A stretch of DNA of 64,000 nt, from positions 186,001-250,000 of the forward strand of contig CAKOGP040001112.1 in NCBI GenBank assembly GCA_933822405.4, written 5' to 3'. Positions 50,401 to 62,620 of the stretch are shown here, in pieces; position 1 is the stretch's first letter, and the number at the start of each line of letters is the position of its first letter. Both the position numbers and the translations under genes were made by a program. Below the pieces are notes generated by a model that saw only the letters and a list, made by a program, of their open reading frames with translations, searched no databases and was not told the origin of the DNA. This stretch comes from Cylindrotheca closterium (Eukaryota > Bacillariophyta > Bacillariophyceae > Bacillariales > Bacillariaceae).

Positions 50401-53400
50401 GCAAGCGGAAGAAAAGTTGTCGAAGGAAAAGAGTGCAATAGAAAACAGCACCAAACACCAAATAGCTGCAGTAAGGAAGGAGGAAGCCGAGAAGTTGGCA
50501 AAGGCGCTCGAAGCTGAGAAATCAAAGGCGAAGGAAGTGATGGAGATGACCTCCAAGTTTGAGAAACAGTCCAAGGAATTGCAAGCTGTTTCGAAGAAGA
50601 CAGCTGACGAGCTCGAAGCCGCCGTTCGTAGAGAGAAGTCTTTGCAAGAGATGGTGCAGGGTTTGGAACAAAAGATTGGAGCGATGGATGATGAGAGGAA
50701 AGCGATTTTGGATGCTGCAAAGGACGGAGAAAAGAATTCCCAAAATTTGGTTCAGGAGTCACTTAAGAAGCAAAGGGACTCGTACGAAAAGATGATGAAA
50801 GAACAGACGGACAATCACGGCAGCGAGGTCAAATCCTTGAACGAGAAGGTTTCCAAGCTTGACAAGACTATAACAAGTTTGAATGAGAAATTGGAATCCA
50901 CGGAGACAGAACGGAGCAAGAGCATGGAGACAATGAAGTCGGAAAAGGCCAAGATCGAAAAGGAGCTTCAAGATTCAAAGAAGTTGGTGAAGGACATGTC
51001 TGATTCGTCTAAGAAAATGGAAGAGGCAGGGAAGGCGTTGCAGGCAAGAAATGATAAGCTTGCAGCGGATCTCCAAAGCACGGCAGCCGAAATCAAAAGA
51101 ATGAATGGCATGGTGTCGCAATTTGAAAAGGCGACGGAAGCTAACGTGGCAGAGAAGACCAAACTTGAGAAGGAATTGGAGGTGTCAAAGAAACTGGTGA
51201 AGGATATGTCAGATTCCTCTTCGAAGATGCAAGGTGCCGAGAAGGCATTGAAAACAAAAAACGACAAGCTCGTGGCGGATCTCAACGTTTTGACCAAAAA
51301 GCACGAAACCGAAGTCAAGACGTTGAATGAGAATATTTCCATTTTGGACAAGAATATTAGAACTCTTAACGAGAAACTGGCATCCAAAGAGACGGAGTAC
51401 AAGAAGGGGTTGGAAAGTCTGAATGCAGAAAAGTACAAAACCGAAAAAGAACTTGAGCTCTCTAAGAAGCTGGTTAAGGAAATTTCCGACTCTTCGTCGC
51501 AGGTGCAGGGCGCAGAGAAGGCGCTAAAAGCACAAAACGACAAACTGGTAGAAGATATGAAGGCAGCCAACAAAAAGCACGAATTCGAAGTCAAATCGTT
51601 GATCGATAAGGTTTCAGCGCTAGACGAAACGATATCGAAATTGAATCAAAATGTAGCTTCGAAGGAAGCTGAGTTGAAGAAGACCACCGAGACCATGAAG
51701 CTGGAGAAAGCCAAGATCGTAAAGGAGCTCGAGGCTGCGAAGAAGCTTTTGAAGGATTCATCTTCGAAGATGCAGGGCACAGAGAAGGCGCTGAAAGCAC
51801 AAAACGACAACCTGACAGAAGACCTTGAGGCATCCAGCAAGAAGCACGAGGCGGAAGTCCAGTCGTTGAATCAAAAGGTATCCCAACTTGATAAGACCAT
51901 TGGAATTCTGAATGAGAAGTTGGCGACGAAGGAAGCTGAGTTCAAAAAGAGTACGGAGGCCGCCAGGGCAGAAAAGGCCAAGATTGACAAAGAACTGGAG
52001 GCCGCAAAGAAGTTGGTGAGAGACACATCGGATGCGTCATCAAAGATGCAAGGTGCAGAGCAGACGCTGAAGCAAGAGAATGAGAGATTGGCTGAGGAGT
52101 TGAATAAACTACGTTCGACCCTGAAAGAAGAATCTGAAAAGGTTACGAAGATGACTACTAACTCGGCAACTGAACTATCAACGTTGAAATCCAGTCTTGA
52201 AGGTGCTAACAAAGAGCTTGCAGTATTGAAGGAGAAATACGAGGCTTCAATGAAGAAGTTGCAGCAAGCAGTATCCACCAAGGTTCCGCCCGAAAAGCTG
52301 ACACAACTTGAAACTCAAGTTTCGACTCAGACGAAGGAGCTCGCAGATGTTAAGTTTTCTCATGAGCAACAGATGAAGGAATTGTCGCAGCAGCTGAAGA
52401 AGATGCGAGACGAGAAAGCACAAGCCGAAAAACAAATCGAGGAGCTCGGTTCGCAAGCTGGACAGGCAACTGAAAAGGAGTCACAACTCCAAGAACTCCA
52501 ATCAAAATACGCGGAGGCCATGAAGAAAACCGAGGAGGAACACGCGAATGCCAAGAAGAAGCTGGTGGAAGACTTGACTTCGCAGTCCAAGGATCTTGAA
52601 AGTCGTCTCAAGGCAGAAATGGATGCTGAAGCGAAGAAGCATGAAGACGAATTGAAGCAGTTGAAGAACAAGATGGCAGACCATGTGGATAAGATGAAGG
52701 CTCAAATGATGACTAAGCTAACAGAAGAAAGAGAAAAGTCGAAGGCTGTTCAAGATGCTACGGCTGAAAAAGACTCGAAACGAGATGAGAAGGTCAATAA
52801 GCTCGCAGCACAATTGAAAACCATTTCGGAGGCCGCAAAGAAGGGCCAAGAAGAAAGGATTCAACTACAGAAGTCACTTGAAAAGGAAGCAGCAGCAAAG
52901 AAGCAGCTTACAGAGGAGCTGGAACAGCAAAAGAAGCTGTTTAGGGAAGCTGAATCAAAGAGCAAGGCAGCTGAAGACGCTTTGAAGCAGAAATCGAACA
53001 CTACAGAGAACGCCGTAGCAGAATTTGAGAAGATGAAGGGAATGTTGGATGCCAAGACAAACCAGGTCGAAGAGCTAAGTGGAAAGTTGAATGCTCTCTC
53101 GACAAACTTGAACATCATGGCAGAAGATGCGAGGGAAAAGGAGAATGCAATTGCAGACGCGAAGAGGCAAAGAGCCAAGTTGGACCTGAGTGAAACTGAG
53201 ATTGAAAACATGAGACAGGAGATGAACAAGCTAAAGCTCGAATTGACAAAAACAAGCCAGCTTGCAAACCGCCTTCAAAGCGAAAAGGAAGCGAGTGAGC
53301 AAAACCATGGACAACGAACGGCGATGATGGGCATGCTCGAAAATCAACTCGCTGAAGTGAATGAAAAGAACGCAGAAGTCAACGCAAAACTGGAAGCAGC

Positions 53401-54328
53401 CATCTACGATCTCAGCCAAAGAGACGAAAGTCTCAAGGCGTTCGAAAGGGATTTGAAGGACGCACAAGATGCACTTGCTTTGGCAGAGAAGGGAAAGAAG
53501 GAATCCAGCGAGAACGCGTTGCAGGCTCAAAAGGGAGCAGCTAAGAGAAACAACATGGTGACCGAAAGTCTTCAACGGGAATTTCAGCAACTGCAACAGT
53601 CTTCAGCCCGAAAGAGTGCTGCGGCTCAAAAACTCATCCAAGAGAAGGAATCCGAATGCGCGGAACTCCGAACAGAAAACAGGAAGCTCAAGCAAGAGGT
53701 GGACAAGGGGTCCTTGAGCGATAGAAAAATTTTCGAACTTGCCGAAATGCAAAGCAATCGCGAATCCGCACAAGCTTCGGAAATCGAAGTCCGAGATCGT
53801 GCATTGGAACGATTGACTACAGCACTGCTGAAGCGAGACGGAGATTTGGCAGCCGCCGAAAGAACGGCACACGAGATCGAGGCTCAAGTCGAAGAATTGT
53901 GCCGTGTGAAACGTCGCGAGGACGTCAACATGGACTACTTGAAGAGCATCATTGTCCAATTTCTGTCCAAACCTCCTGGAACAAGCGAACGATCCGCTCT
54001 TCTGCCAGTTTTGGCAACGTTGCTACAATTCGATGCTACTGATTACAAGTTGATCGAACAAGGAAAGCAAAAGCTATCTTGGTTTGGTACCCACGAGCCA
54101 GTAATGATTGGTGGCGAAAGGGGTGCAGCAGCTGCCTCAGTCGCCACTACAGTTCTGGCTGACTTGGGGGCGGGCATGGCCAGTATGTTGGCTGGAACTG
54201 CCGCCACCTCCACGCCGGGACAAGCCCCCACACCACCAACCCTCGCTGGTGCATCAGCGGAGGTTTCCATTTCCAACGACCAAACAAAGTCCAACCCATC
54301 AAGTCGAACCACTTCGCTACAGTTTTAG
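47460..54328 (+). CDS. Giant coiled-coil golgin with C-terminal GRIP domain
   Basis: Exons 47460-47477 (MADDDK) and 47624-54328 (intron GTGCGT...ATAG, 146 bp, phase 0), 2,240 residues. The tiny first exon is placed because exon 2 is open upstream of its first Met and continues GRLGGRFGAGFASLRQQAEK, an amphipathic start that may sense curved membrane. Nearly the whole length is Lys/Glu/Ala-rich coiled coil. Residues about 1065-1480 contain four to five repeats of roughly 90-100 residues around SLNEKVSKLDKTI...KLVKDMSDSSSKMQGAEKAL. The GRIP domain lies at about 2105-2160 (NMDYLKSIIVQFL...LLPVLATLLQFDATDYKLI), with the Tyr that contacts Arl1 retained. Golgins of this type tether vesicles at the trans-Golgi. 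An extended antisense reading frame is only a codon shadow. Confidence 0.92.
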
Positions 54329-54439
54329 ATATAGAGCATACTACCACGGGATATTCACTATAAAGCAATAATCTCACATATTTAGACAAAAGAATCCTAC
54401 AATGATGTGCTATTTGCAGTACTCGTACCAATACATAAT

Positions 54440-57400
54440 TTAAAGGACGAAGGCAGACAAGTCCACCACGCAAGCGGTAATATCGTCGTGCTTGGATCGC
54501 CGGGCTCTGCCTGGTGGAAGCGACATGAGCGCATGCAAACTGGAAATGTTTCGGGTTCGTCGCACTTTGTTCAGCACACGGCGTACAATGACATCAGAAA
54601 CATTGGAGTTCCGTTGCGATCCAAAGGGAGTGTTACCTCGACGATTGGGGCGGCCGCCAATGCCAATTTTTCGACGCTTGGCCGGAGGACTTGGACTTCG
54701 GGGCATTTCTCGTTTTGATCCAACCACTTCGGTTCCATTGGGGCGCTCGTCACTGTCATCATCTCTCTTTCCATTGGCACTGCCATCATTGGAACCACGT
54801 TCCGTAAGGTTTTGCCTGCGGTTTTGATGTCGCTCCTGTCTGGCAATTCGCTCGGCATAGAAGTTTCTCACCCACTTGAGGACGTCTTCCCCACTTGCGC
54901 GTTCCCAGACGCCATCTGTAGCAAGGACCAGCAGCTTATCCCCATCTTTGACAATTGGACGACAGTTCACTTCAGGCCGAGCTGTAATGTACGGTGCATG
55001 GCGTTTGTACGGAAAAAAGGAAAGCTTTGGAGTCTTGAGGTAGGCATCCCCGAGTGCTCGAGTCACAGCTAGACTTCCAGCGACGCGCTTGATTCCTCCA
55101 CCCACGCCAGCTGATATGGCTCGAGGGGCATTATTGCATCGTCGTAGAACCCCTGTCACTTCAGCTGGGTTGTAAGCAGAGTGGTCCGTTGTCAAATCGA
55201 TGGGTCGAGTTACGGGTGACAGGTGAATAATGGAATTGTTGTCCTGAGTGTCCTGCGATGAAGACGATGACGCTGATGCCGAAGCATCTGAATGATGTTT
55301 GCCACCATTTATTTGAGTCTTTCCTTGAAGGTCCCCATCGCTGCCAATTTCAATTTCGACGGATCGGAAATCCTCCAAGGGGGGTAGGGCAATGAAGGGT
55401 GCATTGGTCCCCAAATCGTCCTTGGCCCGCCGACGTGACTGCCTCCGTGCTGGTTTTCGCATGTATGCCATGTAAGAAGGAGTCGTGGCAGAGGTCGGCT
55501 GTCCTTGGATATCCATGACTTCGTCGTCACTGCTGTCCGCATCGTGGTCTGAACTACTCAAGCACTCTGTTTCATCAGAACTGTGGTGACTCGACTCGTC
55601 ATCTGTAGCCTCGGTATGTCCGGGTGCCGACCCATGAACCTTGATGGTTCGCGGTGGCGCCGATCCCAACATGACAGCCCGACAATCTCCCACATGAGCC
55701 GTGTAAAGCATAGCATCCAAGGCTCGATAGTAATGGCTGGAATCTCCTCCTGGTGCAGTAATAAACGAATCCTGTTGCAAACTTTTCCGGTGCAATCGTC
55801 GATGGGAATTTCGTCTTCTGGAATTATCTTCACCTTTGGAGCCATCTTCATCTTCTCCTTCTGTTTCCGTAATTTCCGATTCCAAGCCAGAAGTATTGAC
55901 TCGATCGTCCGCAGTTGTCAGGGAGGAGGTGGACGAAATGGTGCTCATCGAACTTGCACTCTTGGCACGGGTGGCATAATCCAGCATTCTTCGTCTCGCC
56001 GCATCCTTGTTGTGGGACGTATCGTGCCCCATGTCCTTGGACAATCCATGCAACCCTCGATCCGGATGTTCTTCCGTCACATCGGTCCATTCAAGGCGTT
56101 GCACAGAAAAGACTGTCAAGGCACAGGCACCTGAATTCCATCTTCCATTGCTCTGACAAGATGTCTGGTGAGTCGCCACAGGATCAATGGAATTGATCCA
56201 CCCTTCGTCCACCGCCAAAAACGATTCCGTAATGGCACGCGTAATTGCGGCAACTTCACTGGGAGAATGTGTTCCAGTTGGTGCATGCCTGGCTGCTGGA
56301 GAGGCTGCCGTCTTGACTGAAGTCTTGGCAGACGATACCGAAGGAGCAATGGAAGATACTGGTGGTACCTCCTTTGGTGATCGTGGCACCATTGGAGGTG
56401 CAATCGCACTGGCCGTAGCAGCTGACAATTGTTCTTTGGAATTTTGGGTCGCTTCCTCATCATCCGGTCGGACTTGGGACAAATGTCCCGCATTCTCTCC
56501 TTCCTCGTCGCTGTCACTGGCTTCGTAGGGCGATCGATAATGGATAGAATTGGGATTGGCCGGTGATCTGTCCGAAGTCTTGATGAGACCATCCAAATCG
56601 AGTGCATTGGCATCTCGCAATTGTCCATTCACCAGGCAGACCCCCCGACTGACAATGGCACAGCCCAATGCACGAGAAATGGAAGCAGCAATATGTGGAA
56701 GCAGTACTTCCGAAGCATAGGTCGCCACACAGCCACCCCCGTGTCCATCAATGACGGCCCACAAGTTGAGTCTTATCAAGGAAGAGTATTCCTTTTCCAT
56801 TTCGGGCAATTGAGTTTCCTCATCAAAATTCGGTGGTAGTGGCTGTAGTAAGACATTGACCAAGGAAGCTGATCGATCTTCGGAAGGAGAATTGGCCGCA
56901 TGAGAAGAGGTCCACATGCAGGTTCTTGGATCCTTGAATCTTGGTAAAGAGGTCGGAGCATGATCCAAATCACTGTCCGCTTCTTCGTGCGAATGAGAAG
57001 GCACAACAAAGCTGCCTGTGTTGGAAGCTGGACTTGCACCAGCAGCTGCTGTATCTTTGGGTACATCTTGGGTCTCACTAGAAGCAGCAGTCTTGAGCGT
57101 CGGTATATCTGGCAGAGGTTGTGGTGAAGAGGACAGAGGCGGACTCATGTCATGGTTGGCAGCAGTTGTGGGATGATCTTCTGTCAAGGATTCCGCATCG
57201 GAGAAGCGGGCGCACTTGACTGCCAAAGGAGGGAGTGGGGTGGAATTGTTGCTGTCAAGTTTGCTGCCAGTACTGTTAGGGGTGCTGCCCCTCGGACTGG
57301 GAGGGATGCAGATGTCTGCATCGTCCAAAACTTGATCCTGGCGTCTATTTCGTCGTCTCCGGACCAGCTCTTCATCGACTGATGAGCATTCTCCCTCGCT

Positions 57401-57768
57401 GACATCGGCAAGTTCGGCAACACTCTCTTCCTATGGAACAAAATAAGAGTATGGCAAAGACAAAACATCGTTGTTAGGGCATGGGTGGAACGAAATAATG
57501 GCTCCCCTCCAAGAACAAATACTCCTTCAAAACTTACTTCCGATGATGCCACGTCCACCGCACCTGGATGAGAGTTGAACCTAGGTGAAGGTGAATGCAG
57601 TGGCCCGCTTGCTGGACTAGCCTCTGCTATTTGATGGTGCATAGCTCCGGCCTTTGTGGCTACCGAAATCAAGCTCCCAGCTGCCGGAGCTGGTGCTTTT
57701 TTCCTTCCGGGACTACTACTACAGCCTTGGGCGCTTGGCTTGCTACTTCTCTTGACCTCCCCCGCCAT
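54440..57768 (-). CDS. PP2C-family protein phosphatase with large acidic insertions
   Basis: Exons 57768-57538 and 57430-54440 (intron GTAAGT...ATAG, 107 bp, phase 0), 1,073 residues. The PP2C motifs are spread out but all present. LWAVIDGHGGG holds the metal-binding Asp. AHVGDCRAVML, VAGSLAVTRALGDAYLK and KLLVLATDGVWERASGEDVL lie in order, and DDITACVVDL is near the C-terminus with the last metal Asp. Between them lie long Ser/Asp/Glu-rich insertions, including one of about 250 residues between the DGHGG and VGDCR motifs. PP2C enzymes are Mn2+/Mg2+-dependent Ser/Thr phosphatases. The very long disordered N-terminus (about 230 residues) has no targeting signal I recognise. Convergent with the golgin gene (111 bp apart). 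Confidence 0.9.
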
Positions 57769-58722
57769 TTTAAAAGTTTGTGTGATGCAATAGAGGCAAT
57801 GTACTGACTATGTGATGATCAAGTGGCCGGCTGACAAGGGATTCGAACGGTTTGAAACGAAATCAGTCTCCACTAGAAACCGAACACTCTACAGCGTCAA
57901 TTGTTGATTGCCTGCTGTCGTTTGACTCTCCTTTCTTTGGAAGGTAAGGTTGTTGTGTGATTCAAAGTCAAACGCTATTCTCTTCTTCCCAATCTTGTTT
58001 CTACTCTCTCTCTCTCTCTCTCTCTTGGCACTTTGATTGCTGGATCTGGAATTTCTAATATGGCTGTCTGGGTTTTTGCTCGCTGGTTGCACACAGCAGT
58101 TTTTTGGGTTTGGGGCAAAAAGCAAGCCAGCGAAAAATGCGCAACGAAATTCTGGGAACTCGGCACGTACCCGCGTCTTGTTGTCTTGCTGCCTACACGC
58201 ACGTGTCTTGCTGTCTCCCGGATAGTTCGTTTCGGTGCATTTGATTCGATTGAAGAAATCTTCCTTTTTGTAAAAAATATTCGTTCGCGAATCTCTCTGC
58301 CGATATTTTCCCTTCATCCTACAACCTTCTCCTTTCTTATCGGTGGCGAACAACCCATCACTTTCCGATGATGAGAAGCCCAACATCAACTCTTTTGTCT
58401 AACGCTCCAAAAAATATAAAATACTGTTTATGTTACCTATGCAGTATGCAGTATGCTGGATGTTTACATATACTTTTTATGGAATTGCTCCCTTATTCTA
58501 TTGTGAGAATAAATACACACTTTATCATCCTCATTATCATCACACCCAAATTATCATTATCTCCTCTATCCAAAAGCACAAATCCAGCACCAAAAAGTGC
58601 TCCCCACCGAATCAATCAACCATCTCTATATTGATTGTATTGGATGAAAAGAACCACTCACTAACCCTAGCTTGCTTGTTTGCCGTCTCCTACCACATCA
58701 TGATCAGACACAAAATAACTGT
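57769..58722. other. Intergenic (954 bp)
   Basis: No supported gene. It contains a CT microsatellite at 58004-58025 and an AT-rich stretch near 58400-58600. Confidence 0.45.
58004..58025. repeat. (CT)11 microsatellite
   Basis: Uninterrupted CT dinucleotide run, about 236 bp upstream of the PP2C start codon. Confidence 0.9.
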
Positions 58723-59760
58723 TTATTTATTGTCCCACCACGAGTTGCTTCGGGAAGTTGGGAACTTGTTGGGAAGATCTTCCACCGATGGAATGTCGGC
58801 AGGAACTTCTCCTGTAACCTCGTAAGGCACAATTGCTATTTGGATCAAACCATCTTCCAAGAATTTTTGGTTGGTAATTCGAATGATAGAACCAGGTCCA
58901 GGAGTTTGTAGCACTCCGTGGTATGGTTGAGTACTTCCTCCGCATTGAAGGAAGAACCCTTGCTTGATGTTGTTGGGTCCTTGCAGAACCTCAACCTTTA
59001 GCTTGAAGGACTTCTTACCAACGTCCTTGGACCAGCCAATAACTTGGACTGATTGGACATTGGGCGGAATGGTCCAATACCGGACGGCACCTCCTCCACC
59101 AAGAGTGGATCCTCCTTGAATTCTCTTCTTTTGTTCGGGAGTAGCATTATCAAAGACATCAATAGTATTCTGATGAAGCTCCTTTGCTCGTTCGGGGTTC
59201 GGAACGTAGACACCAGCCAGCATGGGGAATTCCAAACTGTCGGAAGTACTGACTTTCAAGACTTGTCCAAATTTCTTAAAGGTAATGGTCGATTGATAGG
59301 GAGTCTTGGCTCCATCTTCCATGTCAATTTTCATAGTGTGCACGACACGAAGGGGTCCCAGCCACAAGTTGGCTTCCGCCTTCATTGGACGTCCATCGGT
59401 CGTAAACAACATCTGGCACTTGTCGGCCCAAAGAGGCATCTTGTAAGTTCGGACCGTCCCTCCTCCTTGTACGGTTTCAAGACTAGGAAAAATTGGGAAC
59501 ATGTCCATGGCAATCAATTCAGAAGAATCCAAATCATCCACCATGTTGGGAGGCCTGCTGAGACCTCCAGCTGGACCTGCTGGAGCAGGTCGGTCTTGCA
59601 TGGGCATTTGAGTGTCCATTGGTGGAGGTCCAGGATCCTGTCGTTCCGAGGCCTTGAGGGCCACAGAGCTTCCTGTCTTGGGGGCTATTGAAGTAAAGGC
59701 ATTGGTGCCAAGTGCTAGGCTAGCCAGAAATAGACCAGTAAGCTGGCTGTTGATTTTCAT
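58723..59760 (-). CDS. Plastid-targeted protein of unknown function
   Basis: 345 residues, one exon. The N-terminus MKINSQLTGLFLASLALGTNAF followed by TSIAPKTGSS is a signal peptide with an N-A-F plastid cleavage motif and a Ser/Lys-rich transit segment. Residues about 40-75 are Pro-rich. The mature part looks like two all-beta halves. The first has GGTVRTYKMPLWADKCQMLF and GPLRVVHTMKIDMEDG; the second has GGGGAVRYWTIPPNVQSVQV and FKLKVEVLQGPNNIKQ. The two halves share a GG-x-V-R-x-Y/W pattern, so an internal duplication is possible. I do not recognise a named domain. C-ending codons are frequent, suggesting high expression. Confidence 0.82.
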   Translation of the reverse strand: MKINSQLTGLFLASLALGTNAFTSIAPKTGSSVALKASERQDPGPPPMDTQMPMQDRPAPAGPAGGLSRPPNMVDDLDSSELIAMDMFPIFPSLETVQGGGTVRTYKMPLWADKCQMLFTTDGRPMKAEANLWLGPLRVVHTMKIDMEDGAKTPYQSTITFKKFGQVLKVSTSDSLEFPMLAGVYVPNPERAKELHQNTIDVFDNATPEQKKRIQGGSTLGGGGAVRYWTIPPNVQSVQVIGWSKDVGKKSFKLKVEVLQGPNNIKQGFFLQCGGSTQPYHGVLQTPGPGSIIRITNQKFLEDGLIQIAIVPYEVTGEVPADIPSVEDLPNKFPTSRSNSWWDNK

Positions 59761-60305
59761 CTTGCTACTGTACGTATTATTTCCTTTTGTGATCGATTGT
59801 CCGTTGATTTTTGAATGGTATTGGAATATCTTTTGAAGTGATGGCTCCTGGGTCTTCTGATTCTTTCAAGCCACTTGATTGGGCAGGGAAATCTCAAAAA
59901 GCGAGCCCATCGGAATTGCGTTTGCAAAAGTACGTACTCAGTTGCAGGGGGCGCTTCAGACAGAGTACAGACACATGTAGAATGTGGTACAAAAGCTACA
60001 CACATCGGTTTGAAAATATTGATGGCGGCTGTGCCGCAGCAAAAATTTAAATTGATTGCACTGGATCAAACTACTGGAATTCATCGTTGATAAGACATAT
60101 TGGTCGTCCGTTGCGCATCGAGCAAGTACGTGTTATTTGTCACTATGACGTGAAGCGGAACATATTTTCGCTTCATTTTCTGCATCTCCTCTCCAGCGGT
60201 GGATCGTCATGACAAGATGCAAGGTTTACGAAACATGCTGCTACAGCTGCTATTGACAATTTCCAACATGAGCATGTTGACCGAATCAATCAATCAATCG
60301 GTCCT
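59761..60305. other. Intergenic (545 bp)
   Basis: No supported gene. Includes the promoter of the plastid protein gene (59761 onward) and the 3' flank of BDP1. Confidence 0.4.
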
Positions 60306-62211
60306 TCATTTCTTTTTCTTTCTTCCCGACGATCGAAACTTGGGTTTCCTCTTGGCAGCAGGAGTGGTCTTCTTGTTGGGCACCAATGAGAGTGATTCGG
60401 CTCCTACTGGACCACTACCACCCATTTCGGAGAGTAAGTTCTCGTCAGCAGGTGTAGTGTTCTCGTCAGCATTGCTTTGGAAAAAGTCTTCCATGCTAGG
60501 TCCCGGAATGTCATTTTGATTCGCATCTTCATCTCCAAACCACAGGGCATCTTGTTCGGCAGTAAATCGTGCCGAAATGGCCGTTCTTGGAGCTTCTTCT
60601 TGGACGACCACGGCTGCATCTTCCTGGACAACTTCCCATACGCCTTGTTGTTGTTGTTGGGGCGATGGTTCTTCGCCTTCGCTTTTACCACGTTTGCGTC
60701 GCTTGTTCTTCTTGGCGGCCTCCTTGTCTTCTTCTGTTTCGACATCGTTTCGTTCAAAGGGAATGGGGATCTTGTCTTGTTTCGCAGCAGCTTTAATGTC
60801 CTTTTTGCCCACTTGGACGGAAAAGATCGAGAGATCTGGTGATTCGGTAATGGGACGGGAGTTTGGAACAGACAGAAAGGAAGAGAGACACGGAGAGGTT
60901 AGAACGGTTAGACCAGCAAGAAACAAATGCAAGCGCACAAAGAAGTTGAATCAGTCAACTAATTGATGCCAGGTAGTCAACACAGCAATCAACCAATCGA
61001 ATACACCCGCATCCAATAGCTTAGTAGCTGCACTCACCGACATCCTTTTGGCATTTTGGATTCAATGCCATTTCAATCAGATTAGGATTCTTTTTCAGTT
61101 CAGTAGTGTATTTTCGTTTCAATTGTTTGCGATTCCGATCTTGGAAAAAGGCTTCCATACTAGAAAAGTCAGTACCGAGTTGCATCAGCGCTTCATAAAA
61201 CTTTTTGGTTTCCTCCTTGGTCCAATGCTTGGGTTTCTTGCGATTGACAAAGGAATTGCAATTGGCTCCAATAATGGTCAATTGAGCATCTTCTTCTACG
61301 ACTTCATATTCGGCCTCCACTTCTTGAATGGTCCGGCGTTGACCGGGAAACATCAAACTCGATTCTTGCAAGACAATTTGTCCATCCACCATTTGCACTT
61401 CGGGGACACCTCGTTGAGCGGGCTCCTTGTTGCCATGAAAGTCATTGTCATTTTCGGGAGCATTTGGATTAGTCTTTTTCTTTTTCCCTACTGTCTCGGA
61501 ATCGCCATCGGCGTTTTTGGGTTTCTTGACTTTGAAACTGGAACAAAACGAACTCAGTGATTTGCCTTCCGGATCTTCAGACTTAAGCTTTTCAATTAGT
61601 TGGTTGTCTTGTTCTTCGGATTTGGAGGAAGAAACCAATTCAATAGCGGAAGAAGCAGCGGGCTTGTGCGTTTCGTCGACTAATTCGGGATTTGCCGTTG
61701 GAGGTTTCTGAGCAACAACCACTGCAGCCTTGGATCGTTCCGTGGCGGTATCAGTGAGTTTGCGAGAAGTACCAATGGTAATTCCAGCGTGCTTTCGCTT
61801 TCGTGGAGAGCCCCGTTGCATTACTGGTATTTTAAGGATTGACTTTGTGTGTTCTGTAGAGCTTGCTTCAGAAGGTTCCGGTAGTTTGGAGGACGTTTCG
61901 TCTACAGGCGTTGTAGACGAAGCTTCCGTTACTTCAGGCATGTCTGAAGGTGATGCCGCGGTTGAGGCATCCGCATCTGCCATTGGTTCGGCAATGCTAG
62001 GCGTTGCTTTGGTCCTTGACGTTCGCAGCTTACCAGGGGATGCTGGCATGGAACCAGGAGGCGGTGACTTCAATGAGGATGCCTTGACAGATGATTTGTT
62101 GCCTCCCTTTTTTGCGGCTTTGGGTTTGGCTTTTCCTACGGGGCGAAATCCTATTTTCTTCTTCTTGGTGACCTTCTTGGAGGATACCAAGGTGGTAATT
62201 GGTTCCGACAT
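60306..62211 (-). CDS. BDP1: TFIIIB subunit BDP1 (B'') with SANT domain
   Basis: Exons 62211-61038 and 60835-60306 (intron GTGAGT...CCAG, 202 bp, phase 1), 567 residues. The first 310 residues are disordered, basic near the start (KKVTKKKKIGFRPVGKAKPK) and Ser/Thr/Glu-rich. The SANT/Myb domain (about 322-385) reads HWTKEETKKFYEALMQLGTD, then RNRKQLKRKYTTELKKNPN, the signature of BDP1. It runs on across the splice as CQKDVDLSIFSVQVGK. The C-terminus is Lys/Gln/Glu-rich and ends in KKKK. BDP1 joins TBP and BRF1 in TFIIIB to start RNA polymerase III transcription. The second exon alone could be misread as a small secreted protein because the intron 3' end encodes a hydrophobic stretch. Confidence 0.9.
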
Positions 62212-62620
62212 TCTGTATGTTCACTGGTTCCCTTCTTTGATGATCTGTTCTTTGATGTCCACGGTATGGTACAAGCAAAGCTGTTGATCCATGTTCGAGC
62301 AGCAAACTTCTGGCGCGTTTGCCGCCACCAACTGCACCAATCGAAGAAGTCGTGTTCGAATGAGTCAGTCGATATGATATCGATGGATTGATTCAATTGA
62401 AATCTGAAATCTCCGTATCTACCAGTACCAACAGTACGTCATTCAAAGCTTCAAAGATTTCTCCTCTAGACAAGAAGTACAAGAACTGTCCTATCATCAG
62501 TCATAAGCGTTGTTGTTGTAGCTAGAATTTGTCGGCAGCACATCAGAATCGATAGTAGTGAATCTAAGACGCGATAGACAAACTACAAGCACAACAAGAA
62601 ACAACACATCAATCGCAATC
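62212..62620. other. Divergent promoter region of BDP1 and the MgtE-type gene (409 bp)
   Basis: No gene seen; no clear motif beyond AT-rich sequence. Confidence 0.4.

Noticed and set aside
57828..57880. tRNA-like TTCGAA sequence on the minus strand
   Set aside because: The flanking bases do not form a T-stem, and no acceptor, D or anticodon arm fits.
60306..60938. Separate small secreted protein
   Set aside because: The hydrophobic start lies in the BDP1 intron; splice sites and frame join this segment to the SANT-domain exon.
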